Shown piece by piece: positions 46,534 to 59,419 of a stretch of 64,000 bases of DNA. Position 1 is the stretch's first letter. Each line of letters opens with the position of its first letter. Under the pieces are notes generated by a model. That model saw nothing but the letters and a program-made list of their open reading frames with translations. It was not told the DNA's origin and ran no database searches. The position numbers were made by a program, and so were the translations under genes. Source of the stretch: DASUAS01 sp963750045 (GTDB lineage: Bacteria; Actinomycetota; Acidimicrobiia; IMCC26256; DASPTH01); the NCBI GenBank assembly GCA_963750045.1, contig CAVVPD010000004.1, forward strand, positions 186,001 to 250,000, given 5' to 3'.

Positions 46534-47825
46534 GTGGCCGACGACCTGTTCAGCGCAGCGGTAGCCGAGCGCCTCGAGCGGCGCGCCCCGCTCGCTGCCC
46601 GCCTCCGGCCCCGTTCGCTCGACGAGGTGTTCGGCCAGCAGCAGCTGCTCGGTCCGGGCCGCCCCTTGCGGGTGCTGATCGAGGCCGACCGCCTGTCGTC
46701 GGTGATCCTGTGGGGACCGCCCGGCACCGGCAAGACCACCATCGCCCGGCTGGTGGCCGGGGCCACGGCCAAGGCGTTCGAACCGCTCTCGGCGGTCACC
46801 GCCGGGGTGAAGGACGTCCGTGAGGTCGCTGAACGGGCGCGGGCGCGGATCGGCGAGCAGGGCCGCGGCACGATCCTCTTCCTCGACGAGGTGCACCGCT
46901 TCAACCGGACCCAGCAGGACGCGCTCTTGCCGCACGTGGAGGAGGGCCTGCTCGTCCTCATCGGCGCGACCACCGAGAACCCGTTCTTCTCGCTCACCGG
47001 GCCGCTGCTCTGCGCTCGACGCTGTTCCGCCTCGAGGCCTTGAGCGTGGACGACCTGCGGGCGCTCTTGCAGCGTGCGCTCACCGACGAGGCGCGCGGCC
47101 TCGGCGACGATCACCTCGCGATCGACGACGACGCGCTCGTCCATCTCGCCGATCGGGCGGAGGGAGACGCCCGCCACGTGCTCACGTCGCTCGAGGTCGC
47201 GGCCGCGCTCGCGGCGGAGTCGGGACGCAGGTCGATCACGCTGGTCGACGCCGAGGCGGCCCTCGCGCTCCGAGCGCTCCGGTACGGCGACGACGAGCAC
47301 TACGACGTGCTCTCGGCGTTCATCAAGAGCATCCGCGGCTCGGACGTCGACGCCGGCCTCTACTGGCTGGCCCGCATGATCACCGCGGGGGAGGACCCGC
47401 GGCTCATCGCCCGCCGGTTGGTGATCCTGGCGTCGGAGGACGTCGGCATGGCCGACCCGAACGGTCTGGTCGTCGCCGACGCCGCGGCCCGCGCCGTCGA
47501 GTTCGTAGGGATGCCCGAAGCGCAGCTCAACCTCGCGTACGCCGTCACCTACCTGGCGAACGCGCCGAAGTCGAACTCGGTGACCACCGCCCTGGGTGCG
47601 GCCATGACCGACGTGCGCGACCGGCCGGCCGGCGCGGTCCCTCCCCACCTGCGGGATGCCCATTACCCTGGCGCCGCGAAGCTCGGGCACGGCGACGGCT
47701 ACGTGTACCCGCACGACGCCCCGGAGGGCTGGGTGCCGCAGCAGTACCGGCCCGACGACCGTGGGGATCGCTACTGGCAGCCCACCGGGCGCGGGAGCGA
47801 CGTCGACCGGAGGAAACAGGAGTGA
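46534..47825 (+). CDS. rarA: Replication-associated recombination protein RarA
   Basis: AAA+ ATPase (RarA/MgsA) acting at stalled forks. Start GTG 46534: LRPRSLDEVFGQQQLLGPGR, Walker A LWGPPGTGKTTIARLV, Walker B ILFLDEVHRFNRTQQDALLP, sensor 1 VLIGATTENPFFSL. One missing base near 47012 shifts the frame; after it RSTLFRLEALSVDDLRALLQ resumes and the tetramerisation domain follows (DEHYDVLSAFIKSIRGSDVD, LIARRLVILASEDVGMADPN, YPHDAPEGWVPQQY). About 430 residues, normal. Stop overlaps the GTG of the next gene. Confidence 0.93.
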
Positions 47826-48209
47826 GCGGGAGCGAATGGGTTGCGGTGTTCGCCGCACAGATCTGCCTGGTGCTGCTGGTGGTGCTCGTGGTCATGATCG
47901 TCCGGCTCGATCGCGCCGCCCGTGACCTGCGCTCGGCGGCGGAGGACTTCCGGGCCGACGCCGAGCCCGCGCTCGAGGAGCTCCGGGCCGCGGTCCGGGC
48001 GGCCGACTTCGAGCTCGACCGGGTCGACGCGATCGTCTCGGGTGCCGAGAAGGTCACCGGCCGGGTCGATGCCGCGTCGGACCTCGCGGTACCGCACGTT
48101 CACCAGCCCGGTGGTGAAGGCGCTCGCGGTCGGCACCGGTACCCGGCGGGCCGTCCAGCGACTCAAGGGCGATGCTTCGCCCCGCCGGCGCGACAGGCGG
48201 GCGTCGTAG
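47822..48209 (+). CDS. DUF948-like membrane protein
   Basis: Small protein with one N-terminal membrane helix (FAAQICLVLLVVLVVMIV) followed by a helical, coiled-coil-like segment rich in Arg, Asp and Glu (DRAARDLRSAAEDFRADAEP), as in DUF948 proteins. One break near 48087; the next frame ends TSPVVKALAVGTGTRRAVQR and a basic tail. GTG at 47822 overlaps the rarA stop, and the next ATG follows its stop directly. Function unknown. The position between rarA and alaS with a second small membrane protein matches other actinobacteria. Confidence 0.72.
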
Positions 48210-48495
48210 ATGTTCAAGCGCGTCACCTGGCTCGGTGTGGGCTTCACCATCGGCGTCGGCACCACTGTCGTCGCGACCCGCAAGGCCCGCCGGCAACTCG
48301 ACCGTTACAAGCCCAACGTCGTGGTCGAGCGTCGTGACGACGACCATCACCGACCGCGCCGGCTCCTTGCGGGACCATGTCGCCGCGGCCGTCGACGACG
48401 GCAAGCAGGCCGCCAAGGACCGGGAGCTCGAGTTGCGCGCCGGCTCCGTCGAGCGCCCGCACGAACCGGGCGCGCAACCCCCGCGAGCGCCGTAA
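48210..48495 (+). CDS. Small conserved actinobacterial protein, hydrophobic N-terminus
   Basis: About 94 residues, starting directly after the previous stop. N-terminus MFKRVTWLGVGFTIGVGTTV is a short membrane helix followed by RKARRQLDRY. After one break near 48340 the next frame gives AGSLRDHVAAAVDDGKQAAK and an acidic/basic helical tail ending GAQPPRAP. Not recognised as a named family. It lies just upstream of alaS and is probably cotranscribed with the DUF948-like gene. Confidence 0.6.
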
Positions 48496-48519
48496 GCCCG
48501 AGACGGTACGATTTGTCCC

Positions 48520-51173
<2,654 letters not shown>

Positions 51174-51177
<4 letters not shown>

Positions 51178-51638
51178 CCCCCGGTTCCGGTCGGGTCCTC
51201 GGCGTCGACCTCGGATCTCGCCGCATCGGCCTCGCCGCCACCGACCCGTCGGGCACGTTGGCGAGCCCCTACGCCACCCTCGTGCGCAGCGGTGAGGTCA
51301 CCGACGACCACCGGGCCATCGTGGCTGCGGCCCGGGAGGTGGGCGCCGCACGCATCGTGGTGGGGCTGCCCCGTTCGCTGTCGGGCGAGTTGGGGCCGGC
51401 CGCCCGGTCCGCGCTGGAGGAGATCGAGGCCTTGTCGGGCGCCGCCCGCGCCGAGGCGATCGAGGTCGACACCTACGATGAGCGGTTCACGACGATGATC
51501 GCCCAGCACGCACTCCGAGACGCCAACCCGCGGCGGAAGAAGCGGCAGCGCGCCCAGCGCGAGCAGGTCGACGCCGCGGCTGCCGCGGTGATCCTGCAGT
51601 CGTGGATCGACGCCCGCCGTCTCGGGGCCGAGGGGTGA
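51174..51638 (+). CDS. ruvX: Putative pre-16S rRNA nuclease / Holliday junction resolvase-like RuvX (YqgF)
   Basis: RNase H-fold nuclease of 154 residues. GVDLGSRRIGLAATDPSG holds the first catalytic Asp, VVGLPRSLSGELGPAA is the conserved middle motif, and DERFTTMIAQHAL carries the second acidic site; the final Asp is in EQVDAAAAAVILQSWID. In E. coli YqgF processes the 5' end of 16S rRNA; mycobacterial members also cut Holliday junctions. GTG overlaps the alaS stop, and its own stop overlaps the mltG start. Confidence 0.94.
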
Positions 51639-52929
51639 GCCCCGAGGGCGACGACGACCATCCGCAGTGGCCCCCGCCGACCACACCCCCGCCCCCGCCT
51701 GATCCCAGTCGGACCGATTCGTCGGCCGATTCGGTGGGATCGGTGGGATTCGGCGAGGCCCGGACCGATTCGTCGGCCGATTCGGTGGGATCGGTGGGAT
51801 TCGGCGAGGCCCGGACCGATTCGTCGGCCGATTCGGTCCGACGGGAACCGACGACCCGGGGTGGCCGGCCGGCGCGCCAGGACGCCCGCGTCCGCAGGCG
51901 GCGCCGTCGGCGCCGCGTGGTCGCGGTCCTGGTCGTCCTCGCCCTCCTCGTGCTGCCCTTCGTGGTGCTCGCGGGGTGGTTCGTCTGGCAGCTCGACCCT
52001 CCGGGTGGCGAAGGCGCGGCGGTCAGCGTCGCGATCCAGCCCGGCTGGGGCACCAAGGAGGCAGGCGACGCGCTCGGCGTCGAACGGTGTGATCGGCTCG
52101 TCGCTCGCCTTCCAGATCTGGTCGAAGGTGTCCGGCAGCGGTACGTTCCAGGCGGGAACCTACCGACTGCACGAGGACATGGGCGTCAAGGCGGCGTCCG
52201 ACGCGCTCGGGCGCCGGCCCGTCGAGCGCCGCCCCCGCCGACCACCTCACCCTCGCGCTGCCCCCGGGACTGCGCCTCGAACAGATCGCCGACCGGGTCG
52301 GCGCCCTCCCCGGGCACGACCGCGCCGCATTCCTCGCCCTCGCGCGAGTCGGGCCAGGTGCGTTCGAAGTACCAGGGCGACCAGGTGTCGGTCGAGGGCT
52401 TCACCTGGCCCGACACGTACTTCGTGTCGAAGGGGGAGACCGACCTCCAGATCCTGGAGACGATCGTGTCGGCGTTCGACGAGCACGCCGACGCGGTGGG
52501 CCTGGCCGGCCGCGTCCTCGGTCGGCCTGAGCCCGCAGCAGGCGGTGGTGGTGGCCTCGCTGGTGCAGGCGGAAGCGGGGAGCGCCGCCGATGCGCCGAA
52601 GGTGGCGGCCGTGATCCTCAACCGGGTCCGCCAGGGCACACCCCTGCAGATCGACGCCACCCTCTGCTACGCGAAGGGCGGGTGTCCGCCCGTGCCGACG
52701 AACGCCGACAAGGCGATCGACTCGCCCTACAACACCTACCGGGTCAGCGGGTCTGCCGCCCACGCCGATCATGACGGTCACCGAGCAGTCGCTCGCGCGC
52801 GGCGCTGACGCCCGCCGAACGTCCCCTATCTGTTCTACGTGACCGGCAAGGATGGGGTCACGTACTTCGCCACCACGCTGGCGGAGCACCAGGCGAATAT
52901 CCGGCGAGCACGGGGTTCGGGGCGAGTGA
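51635..52929 (+). CDS. mltG: Endolytic murein transglycosylase MltG, several frame breaks
   Basis: Membrane-anchored lytic transglycosylase that trims nascent peptidoglycan strands. GTG 51635 overlaps the ruvX stop. Residues 1-100 are cytoplasmic: proline-rich, then 17-residue repeats (TDSSADSVGSVGFGEAR), then Arg-rich RRRRRRRRVVAV leading into one membrane helix. Outside: VSVAIQPGWGTKEAGDALG (LysM-like part), GSGTFQAGTYRLHEDMGVKA, QVSVEGFTWPDTYFVSKGET, and the catalytic glutamate in VVASLVQAEAGSAADAPKVA, then PLQIDATLCYAKGG and SPYNTYRVSG. Breaks near 52080, 52215, 52345, 52510 and 52745. The last part is in frame with aroE; the expected TGA is at 52927-52929. Confidence 0.87.
51711..51837 (+). 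repeat. 51-bp tandem repeat in mltG
   Basis: Two full identical 51-bp units at 51711-51761 and 51762-51812, and the first 25 bp of a third at 51813-51837, all starting GGACCGATTCGTCGG. They are in frame and encode the 17-residue unit RTDSSADSVGSVGFGEA in the cytoplasmic segment before the membrane helix. Identity at silent sites shows the duplication is recent. Confidence 0.95.
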
Positions 52930-53758
52930 CCGTCAACGGCGAGACGAGGGTGACCGGGCTCATCGGCGATCCCGTCGCGCACTCGCGCTCGCCCGCGATC
53001 CTCAACGCCGCCTACCGCGAGGCGGGCCTGAACTGGGTCTACGTCGCGTTCCCCGTGCCGGCCGGGCACGGTGGCGACGCGGTCAAGGCGGCCCGGCGCC
53101 CTGCGGCCTTGCCGGTCTGACCGTCACCATGCCGCACAAGGCCGATGCCGCTCGGGCGTGCGACGAGCTCACGGCCGATGCCACCGCGCTGGGCGCGGTC
53201 AACGTGGTGACCGTGCGCCGAGGACGGCCGCCTGCTCGGCGCGTCGACCGACGGCGAGGGTTTCGTGCGTTCGGTGCGCGACGAGGGCGTCGATCCCCGG
53301 GGGCCTCGACGTGCTCGTGGCCGGCGCCGGAGGTGCCGCCCGCGCCATCGTGCTCGCCCTGGGCGGTGCCGGCGCTCGGGTGACGGTAGCGGCCCGTCGT
53401 CTCGACACTGCCGAGGCCGCCGCGGGGCTGGTGCCCGGAGGTCAGGCCGTCGACCGCTCGCCGACGTCGACCCGGGGGTGTTCGGCCTCGTGGTCAACGC
53501 CACCCCGCTCGGGATGCAGGGGGAGCCCGGCCCGCTGCCCGACCGAACGCCTCAACCCCGGGCCAACTGGTGGTCGACACCGTCTACCACCCTATGGAGA
53601 CTCCATTTCTCGCCGCTGCCCGCGCCCGCGGGATCCGCTGCGCCAACGGCCTCGGCATGCTCGTGCACCAGGCCGCGCTCGCGTTCGAGCAGTGGACCGG
53701 CATCGACGCCCCCTCGCGGCCATGCGCCTCGCGGCCGCGCAGGATCCGTCGCGCATGA
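52926..53758 (+). CDS. aroE: Shikimate dehydrogenase, several frame breaks
   Basis: NADPH-dependent reduction of 3-dehydroshikimate to shikimate. GTG 52926 overlaps the expected mltG stop: VTGLIGDPVAHSRSPAILNA with the SxS substrate motif, then in the next frame GLTVTMPHKADAARACDELT (catalytic Lys), DGRLLGASTDGEGFVRSVRD, LDVLVAGAGGAARAIVLALG (dinucleotide site), VNATPLGM and LVVDTVYHPMETPFLAAARA, GLGMLVHQAALAFEQWTG. Breaks near 53095, 53220, 53300, 53460, 53550 and 53715. All expected blocks are in order, about 275 residues. TGA at 53756-53758 overlaps the ATG of the next gene. Confidence 0.9.
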
Positions 53759-54451
53759 CGGTCGTGCTCGTCGTCGGGTGCTCGCTGCTCGGGCTCGTGG
53801 TCGGCTGGCTGCTCGACCCGGTGATCACCCGTGTCCCGCGCAAGGAGCCCGTGTTCGGGCCCGCCGCGCCCGACGAGCCGCCCTCGCCGCCGCGGCCGTC
53901 GTGTGGCGGTGGCCCTTCTCACCGCGGGCCTGTTCGGTGGGATGGCGGCGCGCTTCGACGACTCGTGGGCGCTCCCCGCGTACCTCGTGCTCACCGCCGC
54001 GCTGGTCGCGCTGGCGTTCATCGACCTCGCGACCTATCTCCTGCCGAACCGCATCGTCTACCCGCTGACGGTCTCGACCGTGGTGCTGCTCGCCTTCGGC
54101 GCGCTGGCCGACGGCGACCTCGACGCGTTGCGCCGCGGCCTGCTCGCCGGCGTGATCGCGTTCGTGATGTTCTTCCTGCTGCACCTGGTGTCACCGCGCA
54201 GCATGGGCTTCGGCGACGTGAAGCTCTCGTTCACGCTCGGCCTCGCCCTCGGGTTGCATCAGCTGGGGCGACATGGTGCTGGGCCTGTTCCTCGGGTTCC
54301 TCTACGGCGCGGTGATCGGCCTCGTGCTGATCGCCACCAGGGTGCGGGGCCGCGAGCCAGGCCGTGCCCTTCGGGCCGTTCCTCGCCGCCGGCGCCATCA
54401 CCGCGATCCTCGTCGGGGACGGCGATCCTCGACTGGTACCGCGGCAGCTGA
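53755..54451 (+). CDS. A24 family prepilin peptidase, frame broken
   Basis: Membrane aspartic protease that processes type IV or Tad pilin signal peptides. N-terminal helix VLVVGCSLLGLVVGWLLDPV, a short cytosolic segment that lacks the four-cysteine methylase domain, then helices with the two catalytic aspartates: FIDLATYLLPNRIVYPLTVS and MGFGDVKLSFTLGLALGL (GFGD). C-terminal pieces MVLGLFLGFLYGAVIGLVLI, PFGPFLAAGAITAIL and AILDWYRGS end at 54451. Breaks near 53925, 54265, 54355 and 54418. It lies between aroE and aroC as in other actinobacteria. No pilin genes in the window. Confidence 0.85.
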
Positions 54452-54531
54452 GCGTTCGCGCGGCCGCTGAATGAACGGAGCTCTCCGCAGGGCCGCCGGT
54501 ATCCTGGCATGTCCCCTTCGGAGGTTGTCCG

Positions 54532-55689
54532 TTGCTGCGCTTCCTGACCGCCGGTGAGTCGCACGGCCCCGCCCTCACGGTGGTGGTCGAGGGCCTGCCC
54601 GCGGGCCTCCCCGTCACCGTCGAGCAGATCGGCAACGAGCTCGCCCGGCGCCGGCTCGGCTTCGGTCGCGGGCCGCGCATGCGCTTCGAGCGTGACGACG
54701 TCGAGCTCCTCGGCGGGGTCCGTCACGGCCGTGACCCTCGGGTCGCCGGTCGCCGATCGTGATCCACAACACCGAGTGGCCGAAGTGGCAGGAGGAGATG
54801 TCGCCCGCGCCGGGCGCCACCGAGAAGCCCCTCCACCAGCCGCGGCCCGGCCACGCCGACCTGGTCGGCATGCAGAAGTACGGCTTCGACGACGCCCGCA
54901 ACGTGCTCGAGCGGGCCAGCGCCCGGGAGACGGCGGCGCGGGTCGCGGCGGGCACGCTGGCCAAGCTGCTCCTCGCCGAGCTCGGCACGGACGTGCTGAG
55001 CCACGTGATCCAGATGGGCGGCGCCCGCGCGACGACAGAGCGGCGTCCCGCCCCGGTCGACCTCCCCGCGGTCGACGACTCACCCGTGCGCTGCTTCGAC
55101 CCGGCCGCCGAGGCGATGATGATCGCCGAGGTCGAGGCCGCGGCGAAGGTCGGTGACTCGCTCGGGGGCGTCGTCGAGGTGCTGGGCTACGGCGTCCCGC
55201 CGGGCCTCGGCTCGCACGTGCACTGGGACCGCAAGCTCGACGGCCTGCTGGCCCAGGCGCTCATGAGCATCCAGGCGATGAAGGGCGTGGAGATCGGCGA
55301 CGGCTTCGAGGTCGCCGGACGGCGCGGCAGCGAGGCGCACGACGAGATCCTGTGGGACGGGACGGCCGAGGAGTACACCCGCGGGACCACCCGCGCCGGC
55401 GGCACCGAGGGCGGCATGACCACCGGCGGTCTGCTCGTCGCGCGCGTGGCCATGAAGCCGCTGGCCACGCTCAACCGTCCCGTGCTGCGCACCGTCGACA
55501 CCACCACGAAGGAGGAGACGGTGTCGTTCAAGGAGCGCACCGACGTCACCGCAGTGCCCGCGGCCGGCGTGGTGGCCGAGACGATGACCGCGCTCGTGCT
55601 CGCGCGAGGAGGCCACTCGGAAGTTCGGCGGCGACTCGCTCGAGGAGCTCGTGCGCAATCACGCCGCCTACCTCGCGTCGTTGCGGTAG
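54532..55689 (+). CDS. aroC: Chorismate synthase, frame broken
   Basis: FMN-dependent final enzyme of the shikimate pathway. TTG 54532 gives LRFLTAGESHGPALTVVVEG, the family start, then ELARRRLGFGRGPRMRFERD. Extra bases near 54733 and 54760 separate this from IHNTEWPKWQEEM; the main body (NVLERASARETAARVAAGTL, GLGSHVHWDRKLDGLLAQAL, GIQAMKGVEIG-like MSIQAMKGVEIGDGF, GGTEGGMTTGGLLVARVAMK) is in one frame. One extra G near 55606 precedes the true C-terminus KFGGDSLEELVRNHAAYLAS ending at 55689. About 385 residues. Followed after 7 bp by aroK. Confidence 0.94.
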
Positions 55690-55696
55690 CCGGGCC

Positions 55697-56222
55697 ATGA
55701 CGCCACGGCACCTCGTGCTGATCGGCTTGATGGGCGCGGGCAAGACGACGGTGGGGCATCGATGCGCGGAGCTGCTCGACCGCCCGTTCGTCGACACCGA
55801 CGAGCTCGTCGTTGCCGCATCCGGCACCACGTTCGACGAGCTGTGGTCGGCCGAGGGCGAGCAGGGGTTCCGCGCTGCGAGCGCGTTGCCGTGGCCGACG
55901 CGCTCGCGTCGCCAGAGCCGCTCGTGGTCTCGTGTGGCGGCGGGACCGTCCTCGATCCCGACAACCGGCGGTCACTTCGGGCGAGGGGAGTCGTCGTGTG
56001 GCTCACGGCCCCGTCGGTGGTGTTGGCGTCTCGCCTCACGGGCGACGACACGCGGCCGCTCCTCGTCGGCGGTGACGCGCGCCACGAGGCTCGAGCGTTT
56101 CGCGCGCGCAGCGCGAACCGGCGTACGAGGGCGCCGCGCATGTCCAGGTCGACACCGAAGGCCGCACGGTCGACGAGGTCGCGACCCGCGTCGTGGAGGA
56201 GTTCCGATCGTGGAACGCGTGA
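55697..56222 (+). CDS. aroK: Shikimate kinase, frame broken
   Basis: ATP-dependent 3-phosphorylation of shikimate. Walker A in LVLIGLMGAGKTTVGHRCAE, the shikimate-binding DTDELVVAASG, then after a missing base near 55880 ERVAVADALASPEPLVVSCG with GGGTVLDPDNRRSLRARGVV and WLTAPSVVLASRLTGDDTRP (lid arginine region). A second break near 56085 leads into a C-terminal segment with AHVQVDTEGRTVDEVATRVV-like residues and the TGA at 56220-56222. About 174 residues, normal. It overlaps the aroB start by 13 bp. Confidence 0.92.
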
Positions 56223-57293
56223 CCGTCGCGCTCGAGGGCGCGCCGTACGACGTCGTGGTCGGTGCCGGTGCACTCGCCGACGCCGCCACCCTGCTCGCCG
56301 GGCGCCGGCGGGTGGCGGTCGTCAGCCAACCCGGCGTCGCCGACTTCCATGCCCCCTCGCTCATGGCGGCGCTCCACGCGGCGGGCGCGGAGACCGACCT
56401 CTTCCTCATCGGCGACGGCGAAGACGCCAAGACCCTGGCCACGGTCGACGACCTCTGCCGGCGCCTCGCCGGCTGGGGCCTGTTGCGCGACGACGCCATC
56501 GTCGCCCTCGGCGGCGGGGTGGTCGGCGACACCGCCGGCTTCGCCGCCTCGGTGTACCACCGCGGCATCGCCGTCGTGCAGGCCCCCACGACCCTGCTCG
56601 CACAGGTCGACGCCGCCATCGGCGGGAAGACCGCGGTCAACCTGCCCGAGGGCAAGAACCTCGTCGGTGCCTTCCACCAGCCGCTCGGGGTCTACGCCGA
56701 CGTCACCACACTGAGCACCCTGCCGCCGCGCGAGTACCGCGCCGGCCTCGGTGAGGTGGCGAAGTACGCCCTCATGCCCGGCGGCGAACGGGTCGCCGCC
56801 CTCGCGGGGTCGCGCGCGTCGTCGATCGTCGCGCGCGATCTCGAGGTGCTGACCGAGCTGGTCGCCGCGTGTGCGGCGATCAAGGCGCACGTGGTCGCGT
56901 CCGATCCTCAGGAGCGCACGGGGATCCGCGCCACGCTCAACCTCGGCCACACCCTGGCGCACGCGCTGGAGTCGGTCGGCGGCTACGAGCTGCTCCACGG
57001 CGAGGCGGTCGCGGTCGGCCTCGTCTTCGCCGGCGCGCTGGCCGGTGCGCTGGAGCGCATCGACGGCGAGAACGTCGCGCACTACCGCAACGTGGTCTCG
57101 CTCCTCGACCTGCCCACCGCGGTGCCCGGCGCCGCCGACCCCGACGCGCTGCTCGAGGTCGATGCGCCGAGACAAGAAGTCGGTCGGCGGCCTCACCTTC
57201 GTGCTGCCCGGACCGATGGGTCTCGAGATCGTGCACGATCCCGATGCGCGCGCGCTCGACGTCGCGTTCCGCGCGGTCGGTGTGGGAGGCTGA
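56210..57293 (+). CDS. aroB: 3-dehydroquinate synthase, one frame break
   Basis: NAD and zinc dependent second enzyme of the shikimate pathway. GTG 56210 (or 56219) gives VTVALEGAPYDVVVGAGALA; the NAD loop DDAIVALGGGVVGDTAGFAA, the KTAVNLPEGKNLVGAFHQP region, LGEVAKYALM (zinc Glu) and LNLGHTLAHALESVGGYELL (zinc His) with HGEAVAVGL. An extra G near 57162 shifts the frame just before the terminal RDKKSVGGLTFVLPGPMGLE. About 360 residues. aroQ follows 7 bp later. Confidence 0.95.
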
Positions 57294-57299
57294 GGCCGT

Positions 57300-57743
57300 A
57301 TGGCGACCATCCTCCTGCTCTCCGGTCCGAACCTGAACCTGCTCGGTGAGCGTGAGCCCGCGGTCTACGGCACCACCTCCCTCGCCGATCTGGTGGTCAT
57401 CGCCACCGAGGCGGCGCGGGCGCACGGCCACGACGTCGATCACCTCCAGTCGAACCACGAGGGCGACATCGTCGACGCCATCCACGGCGCGCGCGGCCGG
57501 TGCGCGGCGATCGTGATCAACGCCGGCGCGTTCACGCACTACTCGTACGCCATCGCCGACGCGCTCAAGGCCTACGACGGGGTCAAGGTGGAGCTGCACG
57601 TCTCCAATCCCGCCGCGCGCGAGGAGTGGCGTCGCTCGTCGGTGATCGCGCCGTACGTCACCGGCACCGTGTGCGGCTTCGGCGCCGCCGGCTACCGGTT
57701 GGCGATCGACGCCGCCGCCACCCAGCTCGAGGAGACTCCGTGA
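57300..57743 (+). CDS. aroQ: 3-dehydroquinate dehydratase, type II
   Basis: Dodecameric type II dehydroquinase. ILLLSGPNLNLLGEREPAVY contains the active-site loop and Tyr; INAGAFTHYSYAIADALKAY carries the His/Asn substrate ligands, and VELHVSNPAAREEWRRSSVI the catalytic His and Arg. 147 residues, intact. The stop overlaps the pepQ GTG (GTGA). It completes an aroC-aroK-aroB-aroQ operon. Confidence 0.97.
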   Translation: MATILLLSGPNLNLLGEREPAVYGTTSLADLVVIATEAARAHGHDVDHLQSNHEGDIVDAIHGARGRCAAIVINAGAFTHYSYAIADALKAYDGVKVELHVSNPAAREEWRRSSVIAPYVTGTVCGFGAAGYRLAIDAAATQLEETP

Positions 57744-58849
57744 CCGCGCTCGACGCCCTGCCCGAGATGGACGTCGCCGGGCGCGCCGCCCGGCTGCGCT
57801 CCCTCTTCGCCGACTCCGGCATCGACGCCCTGCTCGTCACGAGCCTCCCCAACATCCGCTACCTGACCGGGTTCACCGGCAGCTCGGCGATGGCGCTCGT
57901 CACCGCGGACACGCTCGTGTTCACCTCCGACGGTCGCTACCGCACCCAGGCGGGGGAGCAGCTCGCCGCCGCGGGCGTCGACGCGCACGTCGAGATCGGC
58001 GCGACCGTCGCGCAGCAGCGAGACGCGCTCGCTGCGGCGCTGGCGCCGTCGACCCGCCTCGGGCTCGAGGCGCACGTGGTCACCTGGGCCCAGCAACGGG
58101 ACCTTGCTCGCGCGCTCGCGGGCCACGAGCTGGTGGCCACCGACGGGCTCGTCGAGCAGCTGCGCCTGGTCAAGGAGGCGGGCGAGGTGGCACGCATCCG
58201 GGCTGCCTGCGCGATCGCCGACGACGCGCTCGCCGCGTTGCTCCCACGTCTGGCCGACGGCACGACCGAGCGTGACTTCGCCCTGGAGCTCGAGGTGGAG
58301 ATGCGCCGGCGGGGTGCCAGCGGCAACAGCTTCGACCCGATCGTCGCGTCGGGACCCAACGGGGCCAAGCCGCACGCCCGCCCCAGCGGGCGCCGTGTCG
58401 AGCGCGGCGAGCTCGTCGTCATCGACTTCGGCTGCATCGTCGAGGGCTACTGCTCCGACATGACCCGCACGGTGAGCGTGGGTGAGCCGGGCGCCGAGGC
58501 ACGGCGCGTGTGGGACGTCGTGCGCGAGAGCCAGTGGGCGGGACGGGAAGCGGTACGCGCCGGCGCGGAGTGCGCGGCGGTCGACCGGGCGTGCCGTGAC
58601 GTCATCGTCGCCGCCGGCTGGGGCGACGCCTTCGTGCACGGCACGGGCCACGGCGTCGGCCTCGAGATCCACGAGGCCCCGAGAGTGGCCGCGAGTGCCC
58701 GTGATACCTTGGAGCCCGGCTCGGTGGTCACCGTCGAGCCCGGCGTCTACCTCCCCGGCATCGGCGGAGTGCGCATCGAGGACACGGTCGTCGTCACGCC
58801 CGACGGCGCCGAACCCCTCACCGAGTTCCCGAAGGATCTGGTTCTTTGA
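57740..58849 (+). CDS. pepQ: M24 family Xaa-Pro aminopeptidase/dipeptidase
   Basis: Metallopeptidase of the creatinase fold, 369 residues, intact. The N-terminal domain has ALLVTSLPNIRYLTGFTGSS. The five dimetal ligands are visible: Asp in LVVIDFGCIVEGYCSDMTRT (two Asp), His in HGTGHGVGLEIHEAPR, Glu in VTVEPGVYLPGIGGVRIED (two Glu). It lies between aroQ and efp, the same place as Rv2535c. Its TGA overlaps the TTG of efp. Confidence 0.94.
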   Translation: MTALDALPEMDVAGRAARLRSLFADSGIDALLVTSLPNIRYLTGFTGSSAMALVTADTLVFTSDGRYRTQAGEQLAAAGVDAHVEIGATVAQQRDALAAALAPSTRLGLEAHVVTWAQQRDLARALAGHELVATDGLVEQLRLVKEAGEVARIRAACAIADDALAALLPRLADGTTERDFALELEVEMRRRGASGNSFDPIVASGPNGAKPHARPSGRRVERGELVVIDFGCIVEGYCSDMTRTVSVGEPGAEARRVWDVVRESQWAGREAVRAGAECAAVDRACRDVIVAAGWGDAFVHGTGHGVGLEIHEAPRVAASARDTLEPGSVVTVEPGVYLPGIGGVRIEDTVVVTPDGAEPLTEFPKDLVL

Positions 58850-59410
58850 GCATCTCCTCCAACGACTTCAAGAACGGCATGGCGCTCAATCTGCCGTCGG
58901 AGGGGCTCGTGACCGTGATCGAATTCCAGCACGTCAAGCCGGGCAAGGGCGGCGCGTTCGTGCGCACCAAGCTCAAGAAGGTCTCCGGCGGTGCGGTGCT
59001 GGAGCGCACGTTCCGGGGCGACGAGAAGGTCCCGCTCGCGATCATCGACAAGCGCGAGATGCAGTACCTCTACCGCGAGGGCAGCGCGCTCGGTGTTCAT
59101 GGACACCGAGAGCTACGACCAGCTCAACGTCGAGACGTCGAAGCTCGGCAGCACGGTCGACTACCTGAAGGAAGGCGATTCCGCCGTCCTGCACATGTAC
59201 AACGGCGACGTCGTGAGCGCCGAGCTCCCTGCCGCGGTCGAGCTCGTCGTGACCGAGACCGAACCGGGGGTGCAGGGCGACCGGGTGTCCGGCGCGCGCA
59301 AGTCGGCGACGCTCGAGACCGGTCTGGTGGTGCAGGTCCCGCTGTTCGTGGAACCGGGCGAGAGGATCAAGGTCGACACCCGCACCGGGGAATACCTGGC
59401 GCGCGCCTGA
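58846..59410 (+). CDS. efp: Elongation factor P, one frame break
   Basis: Relieves ribosome stalling at polyproline stretches. TTG 58846 overlaps the pepQ stop: SISSNDFKNGMALNLPSEGL, then FQHVKPGKGGAFVRTKLKKV, where the lysine at the loop tip (PGKGG) is the residue modified in many bacteria. One extra G near 59093 interrupts the protein between EMQYLYREGSAL and VFMDTESYDQLNVETSKLGS; domain III ends VEPGERIKVDTRTGEYLAR. 187 residues after repair. Followed by nusB after 9 bp. Confidence 0.95.
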
Positions 59411-59419
59411 TCTCGCATC

